Origin: an uncultured Paracoccaceae bacterium
GTDB taxonomy: Bacteria; Pseudomonadota; Alphaproteobacteria; Rhodobacterales; Rhodobacteraceae
Length of the DNA: 64,000 bases
Assembly (NCBI GenBank): GCA_947499725.1
Contig: CANMPK010000002.1
Coordinates: forward strand, 124,001 to 188,000
Reading direction: 5' to 3'
In this document: positions 55,395 through 64,000 of the stretch, in pieces
How positions within the stretch are numbered: position 1 is the stretch's first letter
How the letters are laid out: each line of letters opens with the position of its first letter
Made by a program: the position numbers and the translations under genes
The notes under the pieces: model-generated
Seen by the model: the letters and a program-made list of their open reading frames with translations, nothing else
What the model was told of the DNA's origin: nothing
Databases searched by the model: none

Positions 55395-57386
55395 ATGCTT
55401 GACGATAAAACAGAAATCATTGCCCATTTTATCGGTATTTTTGAATTGAAGACCGAAGAAGCGCGCTTGAAAGACCAATACAAAGCTTTCGCCGCTCAGA
55501 TCGCTGAGAACCCCGATCTTGGTCAACTTCTAAACATCACTGTGAACCTGACCAGCGGCTACGGGTTGGACGATATGTTCCCCTATATTAAATGGCCTTT
55601 CAGTTTTGTATCGGTTCCAGTCAGCAACTTTTCTCTGCTTTTGCCTGGCGGCATCGGATTAGCGCCGTTTAACCTTGTAGGCTTTGGAAATCCGGGCGCT
55701 TTTTTACCAGCGGTAGGCACACCTGCGGCTATTCAAACCGTCTTTGAAATTCCACTGCCGTCGCAATTGGCAACAGTGAGCGTGCAATATAATGCGCTAG
55801 AAGATCTGGATATCTTGAACACTTTTGAAGGGTCTGCGGACTTTATTCCAGCCGCGCTTTTGAATGCTGGTTTGGACTATCTGCAATCGATCGGAGACAC
55901 CTTGCAAGTGCTGCGCACGCCTGCACCAGCGCAAGATGAAGATCAGATAAAAGAAGCCGGCTTAGCCTTGGCCGATGACGTTGCTTCTCTGAAGGAGGAG
56001 GGCGTCGAAAGTGACATCGAAGGCGCGACGATTTTTGCGGCCTTTAATGGCGACACCGATGGGGTCACCATCAATGGTGAACGGGCTGAGGACATGCTTG
56101 AGATCGGCGATGTAAGCCACCGGTTTGCGTCCTCTGAAGAGGAAGACGCGGAAGAGATCACTGGTGAGGCAAAATCAGATTCCGGTGAAAGCCTAAGTTC
56201 TGAGGATCAAGAAGAGGCCAGCCACGAGGTTATCGCGGGCAGCAATGTCTTACTCAACCAAACCACCACATTTACCAATTGGCTGGATGCGCCGGTGATT
56301 TCTGTGACTGGCAAAGCTGTGTCTGCGGATGTGATCAGTCAGGTGAATGTCTGGAGTGATGTGGACCACATCAACGGCGAAAAACATACGCCAGATCAAG
56401 GGACCCAAACCTATAATACTGCTGAATTTGAAACCGAAGCTTGGCCCGCAAGAGCCCCAATTGAAGAAATAGACGAGGACGCAGAGGCCGGAGACGGGCC
56501 TGACGATGTTGTCGTCGTGACGTTGGAAGGCAATTTGCTGAACTACAACTTCTTCCAGCAGTACAACTTTGCCCAAGATGGCGACGCGCTGAGTATCAGC
56601 TTTTCGGCCCATGACACCTTTTTGCAAACGGGCGACAATACGTTGTCCAATGCGGCCAATCTGTTTGGCTTAGGGTTTCATTACGATCTGATCATAGTTG
56701 ATGGCGATAGCATCGACATTAACTATGTGTCGCAGACCAATGTTCTGCTGGATGGCGATTACCTGTTCCATAACGACGTGTTTGCGGGCGAAATCGAGAC
56801 TTCGGACAATCTTCTGATGAACTGGGGTCGGATCCACACGGTGGGCGTAGACACATTCCACACCTTAAATGAAGACGAGAATGAAGCGACCGCCGACGCT
56901 GGCGAAGACCTGCAACAGGTCGATACCTATCGTGATCACGACGCCTTTGCAGAGCTGGACTTGCTGCGCGTGCTCCACGTCAAAGGCGACCTGCTGAAGC
57001 TACAGATCGTCGAACAGGTCAATGTGCTCGGCGATGGGGATCAGTTGGAATGGGCCTCGGAAACGCTGCAATCAGCAGAGGGCGCGAATGTTTCTGTGAA
57101 CACCGGCCATAACGAGTTGATCAACGTGGCATCAATTGTCGACGCAGGGATAGATTCATCGATTTACACAAATGAAGGCGCTTATACGGATGCCTTTTTG
57201 TACCAAGCGGATTTTGTCAGCGAAGAAGATCCGCTGGCTTTGGCGGGCATGGATGGCCTTGCCAGCGAAGCCTTTCTGTTTTTGGCAGATGGGTTGCTTG
57301 AGCCAGATCAGACTGAAGACACAGGTATCCACGCCGAGGCCCCAGCAGAGGTGGCAGTGGATATCATGCAGTCCATGCTGGCCTGA
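55395..57386 (+). CDS. Acidic repeat protein of the type I secretion locus
   Basis: The 663-residue protein lacks a signal peptide. Its first about 190 residues are non-repetitive with an all-helical opening. Beyond about 275 a unit recurs at about 313, 386, 444 and 538: SQVNVWSDVDHIN, QQYNFAQDGDAL, SQTNVLLDGDYL and EQVNVLGDGDQL, each ending a predicted beta-strand set. The D-x-D pairs could bind calcium, although these are not RTX nonapeptides. The tail is acidic and helical (EAPAEVAVDIMQSMLA). It is probably a second exported substrate, or a cytosolic partner of the Gly-rich protein. Confidence 0.62.
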   Translation: MLDDKTEIIAHFIGIFELKTEEARLKDQYKAFAAQIAENPDLGQLLNITVNLTSGYGLDDMFPYIKWPFSFVSVPVSNFSLLLPGGIGLAPFNLVGFGNPGAFLPAVGTPAAIQTVFEIPLPSQLATVSVQYNALEDLDILNTFEGSADFIPAALLNAGLDYLQSIGDTLQVLRTPAPAQDEDQIKEAGLALADDVASLKEEGVESDIEGATIFAAFNGDTDGVTINGERAEDMLEIGDVSHRFASSEEEDAEEITGEAKSDSGESLSSEDQEEASHEVIAGSNVLLNQTTTFTNWLDAPVISVTGKAVSADVISQVNVWSDVDHINGEKHTPDQGTQTYNTAEFETEAWPARAPIEEIDEDAEAGDGPDDVVVVTLEGNLLNYNFFQQYNFAQDGDALSISFSAHDTFLQTGDNTLSNAANLFGLGFHYDLIIVDGDSIDINYVSQTNVLLDGDYLFHNDVFAGEIETSDNLLMNWGRIHTVGVDTFHTLNEDENEATADAGEDLQQVDTYRDHDAFAELDLLRVLHVKGDLLKLQIVEQVNVLGDGDQLEWASETLQSAEGANVSVNTGHNELINVASIVDAGIDSSIYTNEGAYTDAFLYQADFVSEEDPLALAGMDGLASEAFLFLADGLLEPDQTEDTGIHAEAPAEVAVDIMQSMLA

Positions 57387-57402
57387 TTAAGGGGAGAAAA
57401 GT

Positions 57403-59400
57403 TTGAAAGATTATAACACCGGGACAGAAAAGCCACGCGCGCAGAGTGCGGAGGCTCAGGCAGAGCGATCCTCAGATCACACCTCAAAGACAGAACCCAG
57501 CGCCGATGGCAAAGGGGCAGAGTTTGACTCGTATAGAGACTCTGTAAGAAAACTTTTGGGTAAGGACGGCAAACAGAAACCGAGTTCGCCCATTCGCGCC
57601 AACCAAGGCGGGAACGGTGGCGGAGGCTCTGCCTTTCATACGCGGCTTGGGCCGAATGACTTTTCCAAAGGATTGGATCGCGGCTTAAAAGCGATCCGCA
57701 AGAACTTGCTGTTGGTGATCACCTTCACCTGCGCGACGAACCTGTTGATCCTTGCGATCCCCGTTTATCTTTTCCAGATTTCAGACCGCGTGCTGACCAG
57801 CCGTTCGATGGACACATTGATCATGCTGACAGCGGTCATTGTGGGCGCTGTTCTTCTGCAAGCCATTCTGGATGCGGTACGGCGATTTGTGCTGATGCGC
57901 ACGGCAGTGGAAGTGGCCGCCCAGCTCGGGAACCCGATCCTCAGCGCAGCGGCGCGTGCCTCGCTGAATAGCAATGGTCGCGAGTATCAAACGCTCGGGG
58001 ATTTGCAGCAGCTCAGGGGCTTTTTGGTCTCGGGCACTTTGCTGTCCTTCTTAGACGTTCCGTTCACGCCATTCTTTATTTTGGCGATCTATCTTGTGCA
58101 TCCGCAATTGGGGATGATCGTTGTGGTCACGGCGCTTCTGCTGTTCTTGATTGCGCTGATCAACCAAAGGATCACCTCGCGCAGTTTTGCCGAGGCAAAC
58201 CAACACCAAAGCCGCGCGAACCTGCATTTGGATTCCATGGCGCGCAACAGTCAGATCATCAATGCTTTGGCGATGATCCCAGAGGCCGTACGGATTTGGG
58301 GTCAAGACACAGCGCGTTCGCTAAAATCACAAGTCAAAGCGCAAGACCGCAATATCATTACGGCAGCCTGTTCGCGGGCTGTGCGCCTTTTGACGCAAAT
58401 CGGGATTTTGGGCTGGGGGGCCTCGCTTGCGATCAATGGCGAGATCACCGGCGGTATGGTGATTGCCGCCTCGATTATCGCGGGACGTGCCCTCGCGCCT
58501 GTGGAAGGTGCGATTGAAGGGTGGAACCATTTCTTACTGTCGCGCGCCGCTTATGGGCGGATTGCGCAGTTGCTCAGAAGTTCGCCGCTGAACAAGGATC
58601 GTTTGATCCTACCCAATCCAGAAGGTCGATTGGATGTAGAACGGTTGTTGTTTGTGCCCCAAGGCACCAAACGCGTCGTGCTGAATGGGCTTAGTTTTTC
58701 GATGTCACCCGGCGAGTCGCTCGCGATTATCGGCAACTCGGGGGCAGGTAAAACAACGCTTGGGAAAATGCTGGTTGGCTCGATCCTGCCGACATCAGGC
58801 GCGGTTCGCCTTGATCTGATGGACTTACGCAATTGGGATCAGCGTCAGCTTGGCACCAATGTGGGCTACCTGCCGCAAGATGTGCAACTGTTCCCAGGCA
58901 CGATCAAACAGAACATTGCCCGCATGCGCGAAGACGCCACGGATGAGCAAATTCACACAGCCGCTGTATTGGCTGATGTGCATGAGATGATCGCCAGCTT
59001 TCCTGAAGGCTATGAGACGATGGTCGCCGCAGATGGCACGCCTTTGTCGGGCGGGCAAAAGCAACGTATCGCTTTGGCGCGGGCATTCTTCGGAGAGCCC
59101 CGTTTGGTGGTTCTGGACGAGCCAAACTCGAATCTAGATACGGCTGGTGATGCCGCTTTGGCGCGCGCGATGGCCCATGCAAAGGCCCATGATATGACGG
59201 TGATTGTTGTGACACAGAAGCCGTCTCTGCTTGGGTCGGTGGATAAGATCATGCTGATGGCTGATGGCAGTATTGCCATGTTCGGGTTCCGTCAGCAGGT
59301 GCTGCAACAGCTGGAGCAACGACGGCGCGGCGCAGAAGCTCAGCAACAAGCCCCTGCCCCGCAGAACAATCCAAACTTGAACGGCCCAGAGCCTGCATAG
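57403..59400 (+). CDS. Type I secretion ABC transporter (no C39 peptidase domain)
   Basis: The 665-residue protein starts at TTG 57403 with a GGGGAG site. A polar Ser/Gly/Asn-rich extension (1-85) precedes the membrane domain (about 95-370, NLLLVITFTCATNLLILAIPVYLFQISDRVL). The nucleotide-binding domain has Walker A GNSGAGKTT (444-452), signature LSGGQKQR (549-556) and Walker B LVVLDEP. The lack of an N-terminal peptidase domain places it in the PrtD/LapB-type exporters. Stop-to-start distance from the repeat-protein gene is 16 bp. Confidence 0.9.
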   Translation: MKDYNTGTEKPRAQSAEAQAERSSDHTSKTEPSADGKGAEFDSYRDSVRKLLGKDGKQKPSSPIRANQGGNGGGGSAFHTRLGPNDFSKGLDRGLKAIRKNLLLVITFTCATNLLILAIPVYLFQISDRVLTSRSMDTLIMLTAVIVGAVLLQAILDAVRRFVLMRTAVEVAAQLGNPILSAAARASLNSNGREYQTLGDLQQLRGFLVSGTLLSFLDVPFTPFFILAIYLVHPQLGMIVVVTALLLFLIALINQRITSRSFAEANQHQSRANLHLDSMARNSQIINALAMIPEAVRIWGQDTARSLKSQVKAQDRNIITAACSRAVRLLTQIGILGWGASLAINGEITGGMVIAASIIAGRALAPVEGAIEGWNHFLLSRAAYGRIAQLLRSSPLNKDRLILPNPEGRLDVERLLFVPQGTKRVVLNGLSFSMSPGESLAIIGNSGAGKTTLGKMLVGSILPTSGAVRLDLMDLRNWDQRQLGTNVGYLPQDVQLFPGTIKQNIARMREDATDEQIHTAAVLADVHEMIASFPEGYETMVAADGTPLSGGQKQRIALARAFFGEPRLVVLDEPNSNLDTAGDAALARAMAHAKAHDMTVIVVTQKPSLLGSVDKIMLMADGSIAMFGFRQQVLQQLEQRRRGAEAQQQAPAPQNNPNLNGPEPA

Positions 59401-59409
59401 GATACGATC

Positions 59410-60762
59410 ATGACAATTCTACCAGCTCCATATGAACGCACTCAGCCGCAAGAATGGTATTCAGAACTGCCCCGTCAGGTTTGGCGCATTGGGCTGTTCG
59501 GGCTGTTGTTGATGACCTTTTGCCTTGGCGGGTTTGGCTATTGGGCCTTTAGCGCGCCTTTGGCCGCAGCCGTTGTTTCGCAAGGCAGTTTCGTTGCCAC
59601 TGGCCGCAACAAAATCCTTCAGCACTTTGAGGGCGGGATCATCGATCAGATCATTGTTTCGGAAGGAGATTTTGTAAATGCAGGAGACCCGCTGATCACG
59701 CTGGATACCACAGCAGCTGAAACCAAATTGAAAGAGTTGCGCCTGCGTAGTGCCCGTCTTGAAGCGATGGTCTCTCGGTTTCAGGCGGAATATGCCAGTG
59801 CCGAAAAGCTGGAATTTCCCCTTAGCCTCAAGACGCAGGCCAATGACAATGTGGACCTGTCGCAAATCCTGAACAATCAGATGCAAAGCTTCACCCTGTC
59901 GCGTGACAAGCTGCAAAACGAGTTAGGCTTGCTGGACGCCAATATTTCAGCGCAAAAGCTGCGCAAATGGGGATACCAAGAACAACGGCAATCTTTGCAG
60001 AAACAAGTGGTGCTGCTGGAAGAAGATTACGAGTCTAAAGCAACGTTATTTGAAAAGGGGCTGACCCGTAAAACTGAAATCAATTCGTTGCAACGCTCGA
60101 TCGTAGAAGCATCTGGACAGATCGCACGTGTCGCCGCCGAGATTGGCGAAAGCGATTCCATGATCGACAAGTTCAAGAAGCAGGCAATCCAGACCCAGCA
60201 TGCCTATAAAGAGGCCGCATTGGATGAGCTAAACGCAGCACAAGCAGAGCTGGACAGCATCACCGAACAGATTTTACAGGCACAGGACGTGCTGCGGCGT
60301 ACGGATATTGTCGCGCCCGTGGCTGGCACCGTTGTGCGCATGTATTACCACACCTCTGGCGGGGTTATTAAAGGCGGACAAGAGATTGCAGAGATCATCC
60401 CGCATGACGCTCCGCTGATCATTGAGACGCTGATACCACGCAACGACATCGACAGCGTGCAATTGGGCCAACACGCCTTTATTCGGCTGTCTGCTTTGAA
60501 CCAACGCACAACACCGGTGCTGGATGGTGAGGTGATTTATGTCTCTGCAGATTCAATTTTGAACCAGTCAGATCAAACGAATCCTGAAGTCTATATTGCA
60601 CGTATCAATCTGGCGACGGAATCGCTCGGCCAAGTGCCGGGATTTGCTCCGACCCCGGGCATGCCTGCCGAGATCTTGATCACGACGCAAGAACGTACGT
60701 TCTTTCAGTATCTCACGAAACCCATCGTGGATTCCATGTCTCGCGCCTTCCGTGAAGACTAA
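59410..60762 (+). CDS. HlyD-family periplasmic adaptor of the T1SS
   Basis: The 450-residue protein has one N-terminal membrane helix (about 27-50, IGLFGLLLMTFCLGGFGYWAF). A lipoyl-like half (GSFVATGRNKILQHFEGGIIDQIIVSEGDFVNAGDPL) and a long coiled coil follow (about 95-310, from ETKLKELRLRSARLEAMVSRF to LDSITEQILQAQDVL). The beta-barrel domain ends in FFQYLTKPIVDSMSRAFRED. It bridges the ABC transporter and the TolC lipoprotein. It is convergent with the LacI-type gene, only 2 bp apart. Confidence 0.92.
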   Translation: MTILPAPYERTQPQEWYSELPRQVWRIGLFGLLLMTFCLGGFGYWAFSAPLAAAVVSQGSFVATGRNKILQHFEGGIIDQIIVSEGDFVNAGDPLITLDTTAAETKLKELRLRSARLEAMVSRFQAEYASAEKLEFPLSLKTQANDNVDLSQILNNQMQSFTLSRDKLQNELGLLDANISAQKLRKWGYQEQRQSLQKQVVLLEEDYESKATLFEKGLTRKTEINSLQRSIVEASGQIARVAAEIGESDSMIDKFKKQAIQTQHAYKEAALDELNAAQAELDSITEQILQAQDVLRRTDIVAPVAGTVVRMYYHTSGGVIKGGQEIAEIIPHDAPLIIETLIPRNDIDSVQLGQHAFIRLSALNQRTTPVLDGEVIYVSADSILNQSDQTNPEVYIARINLATESLGQVPGFAPTPGMPAEILITTQERTFFQYLTKPIVDSMSRAFRED

Positions 60763-60764
60763 GC

Positions 60765-61790
60765 CTAGGATTTCTTACGCTTCAGCGTGTCACCAAAGTC
60801 GATCTTCGGTGTGAGTTCGATCAGGCTTTTGGCCTCTTCGCCAGCCACGCGCGCTGCGATGATCTTGGCCGCTTTGCGCCCAGAAGCGCGACGGCATGCA
60901 TCCATCGTCGCCAGACGCCGTGGCAGGCCATCCAAAAGTTCAACACCATTGAAGCCAGCAAGACCAATTTGGCCTGGCACATCGATGCCTTGGTCCAACA
61001 GATACAGCAAACCACCCGCGCCGATCATGTCATTTGAATAGTAGAGGAAATCTAGATCAGGTGAGCGGTTCAACATCATCTCGGTCATCTCGCGCCCTTT
61101 GGCGAGGGCAGAGCCGCCTGAGTAGAATTCTTGATCGTGCACCTCGACGCCACCTTTGGCGAGCGCCTCTGTGAAGCCTTCGAACCGTTTGCGGGCGCGG
61201 TGATCCAGCGGCATTTTTGTGCCGAGGAAACCAATCTTTTCGTAACCAGCCTTCAGGATCTGTTTCGCCATTTTGCGCCCAGCGCGACGGTGGGAAATGC
61301 CAACGGCCGCATCCACCGGAGTGCCATCAATGTCCATAATCTCGACCACAGGAATGCCAGCGGAGCGCATCATGGCTTTGGCGGCCTCTGTATGCTCCAA
61401 ACCCGCGATGATCACGCCAGACGGGCGCCACGAGAGCATTTCATACAGAACCTTTTCTTCCTTTTCAGGGATATAGTCTGTGACACCGACAACAGGCTGC
61501 AAACCCGTATCTTCCAAAACTTCGCTGATACCGCCCAGCACCTCGGGGAAAACCATGTTGGAAAGGGACGGAATGATCACCGCAACCAAATTCACGCGCT
61601 GGCTGGCCAAAGCGCCCGCGATTTTGTTGGGCACATAGCCAAGTTCCTTCGCGGCCTGCAGCACTTTTTCGCGCGTGCGATCAGACACATCGCCCCGATT
61701 GCGCAGAACGCGGCTTACGGTCATTTCAGAGACGCCAGAGGCTTCGGACACGTCGCGTAGTGTCAGCGAGCGATGAACTTCGTTGGCCAA
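60765..61790 (-). CDS. LacI-family transcription regulator (GntR/gluconate-like)
   Basis: The 341-residue repressor has the N-terminal HTH LTLRDVSEASGVSEMTVSRVLRNRGDVSDRTREKVLQAA (8-47) and the hinge/ligand domain (NLVAVIIPSLSNMVFPEVLGGI). Overall it resembles GntR of gluconate use, but no gluconate genes are in the window. The start is TTG 61790 with AAGGA at about -8; no in-frame ATG lies near. A GAGCGCTC palindrome upstream could be its own operator. Confidence 0.85.
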   Translation of the reverse strand: MANEVHRSLTLRDVSEASGVSEMTVSRVLRNRGDVSDRTREKVLQAAKELGYVPNKIAGALASQRVNLVAVIIPSLSNMVFPEVLGGISEVLEDTGLQPVVGVTDYIPEKEEKVLYEMLSWRPSGVIIAGLEHTEAAKAMMRSAGIPVVEIMDIDGTPVDAAVGISHRRAGRKMAKQILKAGYEKIGFLGTKMPLDHRARKRFEGFTEALAKGGVEVHDQEFYSGGSALAKGREMTEMMLNRSPDLDFLYYSNDMIGAGGLLYLLDQGIDVPGQIGLAGFNGVELLDGLPRRLATMDACRRASGRKAAKIIAARVAGEEAKSLIELTPKIDFGDTLKRKKS

Positions 61791-61828
61791 GAAGACATTC
61801 CTTTAGTTGGTTAAGGGCAGCTTACTGT

Positions 61829-61836
61829 GAGCGCTC
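61829..61836. promoter_or_regulatory. Possible LacI-family operator core
   Basis: GAGCGCTC is an 8-bp palindrome with the central GC step typical of LacI-family operators. It lies 38 bp upstream of the start of the regulator gene. Confidence 0.4.
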
Positions 61837-61912
61837 TGTAATGATCAAGCGTTGCAATGTCTGCGCGGCATATGGTCATGCGACACCGGCTTGCGTTCCG
61901 GCCTTTGACATT

Positions 61913-61989
61913 TGGCGACCCCGGCAGGATTCGAACCTGCAACCTGCCCCTTAGGAGGGGGCTGCTCTATCCAGTTGAGCCACGGGGCC
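61913..61989 (-). tRNA. tRNA-Arg(CCT)
   Basis: The 77-nt minus-strand gene folds as a cloverleaf. Acceptor GGCCCCG pairs with CGGGGTC with one G-U; the anticodon stem GCCCC/GGGGC encloses CTCCTAA, giving anticodon CCT (arginine, AGG codon); the T-arm is GCAGG TTCGAAT CCTGC. The discriminator is G and the CCA is encoded. Confidence 0.97.
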
Positions 61990-62222
61990 GATGTCTGTGA
62001 CCAGTTTGCTTTGGGTAAAACAAATACAGCGTAAATCAAAGTGGATTTACCCTGCCCCACCCTCAAAAACGGATGTGACGCCTGGCCAAATGGGTCACGA
62101 AAATGCATCGCGCTGTCGCAAAAGTGTGAAGCGAATTCATCGCCCGTGCCCTAGAAATTCAGCCCTATCCACGTCATCTTAGGGACAGGCCCAAACGGGC
62201 TCTTATGATAAAGGAAATCATC

Positions 62223-62519
62223 ATGACTCGCCTAATGAATATCTTCACGGGCGGCGCGATGGCGGCTTTGATCCTCCCTCTCACGCTTGCTGCACCAGCA
62301 GCAGCCCATACATCAGACCAACGGTTTGACCGCTACGACTTGCTCGTCGGTGTAAACCCTGTGCAGCGCGCCCTGTCTGGGGAGCATCTGCAACGCAACC
62401 AGCTTTCCCCAGATCGCAGACCGATCTGGCCGCATTTGTACTATGGCGGTACAGATGTGGTTGAGCTGTTTGACCAACTTGCGCCGTTCAGCCAACCCGC
62501 TGGACTCCAACAAAACTAG
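62223..62519 (+). CDS. Small exported hypothetical protein
   Basis: From ATG 62223 (AAAGGA site) the product has 98 residues. A signal peptide (1-27, AAA-HTS) is followed by a short Leu/Gln/Arg-rich mature part (YDLLVGVNPVQRALSGEHLQRNQLSPDRRPIWPHLYYGG). No family is recognised. It lies 95 bp before aroC. The 233 bp on its upstream side (61990-62222) show only a CCC/GGG hairpin near 62190. Confidence 0.6.
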   Translation: MTRLMNIFTGGAMAALILPLTLAAPAAAHTSDQRFDRYDLLVGVNPVQRALSGEHLQRNQLSPDRRPIWPHLYYGGTDVVELFDQLAPFSQPAGLQQN

Positions 62520-62539
62520 GCAGTTTGCCCTCCTGATCG

Positions 62540-62597
62540 CACCCCTCTTGGCGTGAAAGGCTTTTCCCTCGGGTCCTTTGGCGCTAAAGGAGGGGTG
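62540..62597 (+). promoter_or_regulatory. Structured leader before aroC
   Basis: CACCCCTC (62540-62547) pairs with GAGGGGTG (62590-62597), enclosing a second helix AAAGG (62556-62560) / CCTTT (62575-62579). It lies 16 bp before the aroC start and may terminate the upstream small gene or control aroC. Confidence 0.45.
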
Positions 62598-62613
62598 AAA
62601 CAGGAGAGCATCT

Positions 62614-63717
62614 ATGTCCGTCAACAGCTTTGGCCATCTTTTCCGTGTGACCACTTGGGGTGAAAGCCATGGGCCTGCCCTTGGTGCAACTGTCGACGGC
62701 TGCCCGCCAAATGTGCCGGTTGATGCAGAGATGCTGCAAGTGTGGCTCGACAAGCGCCGCCCTGGTCAGAACAAGAACACCACTCAGCGCAACGAGCCGG
62801 ATGCGGTGAAAATTCTGTCGGGTGTGTTTGACGGCAAATCCACGGGCACGCCGATCCAGCTGATGATCGAAAACACCGATCAGCGCAGCCGTGACTATGG
62901 CGAGATTTCTCAGACCTTCCGCCCAGGTCATGCGGACATCACCTATCACCAGAAATACGGCAACCGCGACTATCGCGGGGGTGGCCGGTCTTCTGCGCGT
63001 GAAACAGCGGCGCGGGTTGCGGCCGGCGGTGTGGCGCGTGAAGCCATCAAGGCGCTGGTGCCGGGCCTAGAGATCAAAGGCTACATGACCCGCATGGGCG
63101 ATGTAGAGATTGATCGCGATGCTTTTGATTGGGATGCAATCGAGCAAAACGATTTCTGGATTCCAAACGGCGCTGACAAAGCGCAAGAGTGGGAAGACTA
63201 CCTGCAAGCGCTGCGCAAGGCGCATGATTCCGTGGGTGCCGAGATTGAAGTTGTGGCGCGCGGCGTTCCAGCCGGTATCGGCGCGCCGATCTATGGCAAG
63301 CTGGATACAGATCTGGCAGCCGCGATGATGTCGATCAACGCAGTAAAAGGTGTTGAGATTGGCGAAGGCATGGCCGCCGCCCGTCTGAAAGGCACCGAAA
63401 ACGCCGACGAGATTTACATGGGCGAGAACGGGCCCGAGTATTCTTCCAACCACGCAGGTGGCATTTTGGGTGGCATTTCCACCGGTCAGGATGTTGTTGT
63501 GCGCTTCGCGGTTAAGCCGACCTCTTCCATTCTGACACCACGCCAGTCGATCCGCATTGACGGCTCTCCGATTGAGGTGGTCACCAAAGGCCGTCACGAC
63601 CCATGTGTGGGCATTCGCGCCGTGCCTGTCGCCGAAGCCATGATGGCCTGCGTGATCTTGGACCACCTGCTGCTGCATCGCGGGCAGGTTGGCGAGAACC
63701 AAGGTAAAATCGGGTAA
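62614..63717 (+). CDS. aroC: Chorismate synthase
   Basis: The 367-residue FMN-dependent enzyme makes chorismate from EPSP in the shikimate pathway. Signatures are [17 protein letters not shown] (about 13-29), the [14 protein letters not shown] and [18 protein letters not shown] blocks (105-142) and the late PTSSILTPR and [17 protein letters not shown]. An AGGAG site precedes the ATG. Its TAA abuts the next gene's ATG with no gap. Confidence 0.97.
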   Translation: MSVNSFGHLFRVTTWGESHGPALGATVDGCPPNVPVDAEMLQVWLDKRRPGQNKNTTQRNEPDAVKILSGVFDGKSTGTPIQLMIENTDQRSRDYGEISQTFRPGHADITYHQKYGNRDYRGGGRSSARETAARVAAGGVAREAIKALVPGLEIKGYMTRMGDVEIDRDAFDWDAIEQNDFWIPNGADKAQEWEDYLQALRKAHDSVGAEIEVVARGVPAGIGAPIYGKLDTDLAAAMMSINAVKGVEIGEGMAAARLKGTENADEIYMGENGPEYSSNHAGGILGGISTGQDVVVRFAVKPTSSILTPRQSIRIDGSPIEVVTKGRHDPCVGIRAVPVAEAMMACVILDHLLLHRGQVGENQGKIG

Positions 63718-64000
63718 ATGAGCGAAACAAGCCGCCAAACACCGAATGTGTCACGCGGCATTTTGCTTAAGGTGACAGCGCTATTCCTCTTCACCATCAT
63801 GGCTTCGCTGGTGAAGGCTGCGCAGCCCGCCGTACCACCTTACGAAGCTGTCTTCTTCCGATCTTTCTTTGCGATGCTGGTCATCATTGTCTGGCTGATC
63901 TTGCGAAAAGAATTGCGCACCGGCCTGAAGGTAAAGAACCCCATGGCGCATTTTTGGCGTGGGGTGATTGGTACCACATCAATGGGGCTTGGCTTTGCAG
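63718..64000 (+). CDS. EamA/DMT-type transporter (partial, runs off the window)
   Basis: Only the first 94 codons are present. MSETSRQTPNVSRGILLKVTALFLFTIMASLVKAAQPAVPPYEAVFFRSFFA carries the first hydrophobic helices and the FFRSFFA motif of EamA-family drug/metabolite transporters. Immediately following aroC, it is probably co-transcribed. The rest lies beyond the window. Confidence 0.8.
   Translation, partial: MSETSRQTPNVSRGILLKVTALFLFTIMASLVKAAQPAVPPYEAVFFRSFFAMLVIIVWLILRKELRTGLKVKNPMAHFWRGVIGTTSMGLGFA

Overview
The window looks like the chromosome of a Roseobacter-group alphaproteobacterium (Rhodobacterales). This rests on gene content: a CcrM-type GANTC methyltransferase, an AlkB alkane hydroxylase, kbl-tdh, a serC-serA pair with a structured serC leader, a ZnuABC/Zur block and a UMF1-type transporter. 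Base composition is moderately GC-rich, with AT-richer stretches near 20.4-21.1 kb and 52.8-53.4 kb. No species can be named from the sequence alone.

Layout. 0-7.9 kb: DsbA-like oxidoreductase, DciA-like protein, MutY, AlkB, CcrM, RNase HII, small secreted proteins, a membrane-tethered winged-helix protein and the ribosome-rescue factor ArfB. 7.9-15.3 kb: a structured small transcript, an overlapping three-gene set (phytase-like protein, MepA, MFS transporter), a thioesterase, YggT, RecQ and YaaA. 15.4-19.7 kb: thiolase, then an XRE-cupin regulator next to the threonine-to-glycine genes kbl-tdh. 19.7-23.2 kb: accessory genes, including an unlisted 49-codon gene and a pentapeptide-like membrane protein. 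23.3-33.98 kb: serine biosynthesis (serA, serC, divergent serB), an exporter, a PEP-mutase-like enzyme, an AGE-family epimerase, and zinc uptake (znuB-znuC-zur facing znuA across a Zur-box-like palindrome).

34.0-46.5 kb is an accessory surface-glycan region: two related family-2 glycosyltransferases, a DxD glycosyltransferase ending in an IS3-transposase-like helix-turn-helix, a methyltransferase/alpha-beta-hydrolase fusion, two methyltransferase-like proteins on the other strand, and a tightly coupled GT4, GT28-like and unknown-protein operon.

46.7-60.8 kb is the most distinctive part: a self-contained type I secretion locus. On the minus strand are a CsgD/VpsT-like LuxR regulator, a small all-helical protein with an RX4H motif, an outer-membrane TolC/NodT lipoprotein, a Sel1-repeat protein and two more exported proteins. 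Divergently are a very low-complexity Gln-Gly / Asn-Gly / Gly-rich protein, an acidic protein with repeated QxNVxxDGDxL units, a peptidase-less T1SS ABC transporter and its HlyD adaptor. The arrangement suggests regulated secretion of a repetitive matrix or adhesin pair. The end holds a LacI-family regulator, tRNA-Arg(CCT), a small secreted protein, aroC and the start of an EamA-type transporter.
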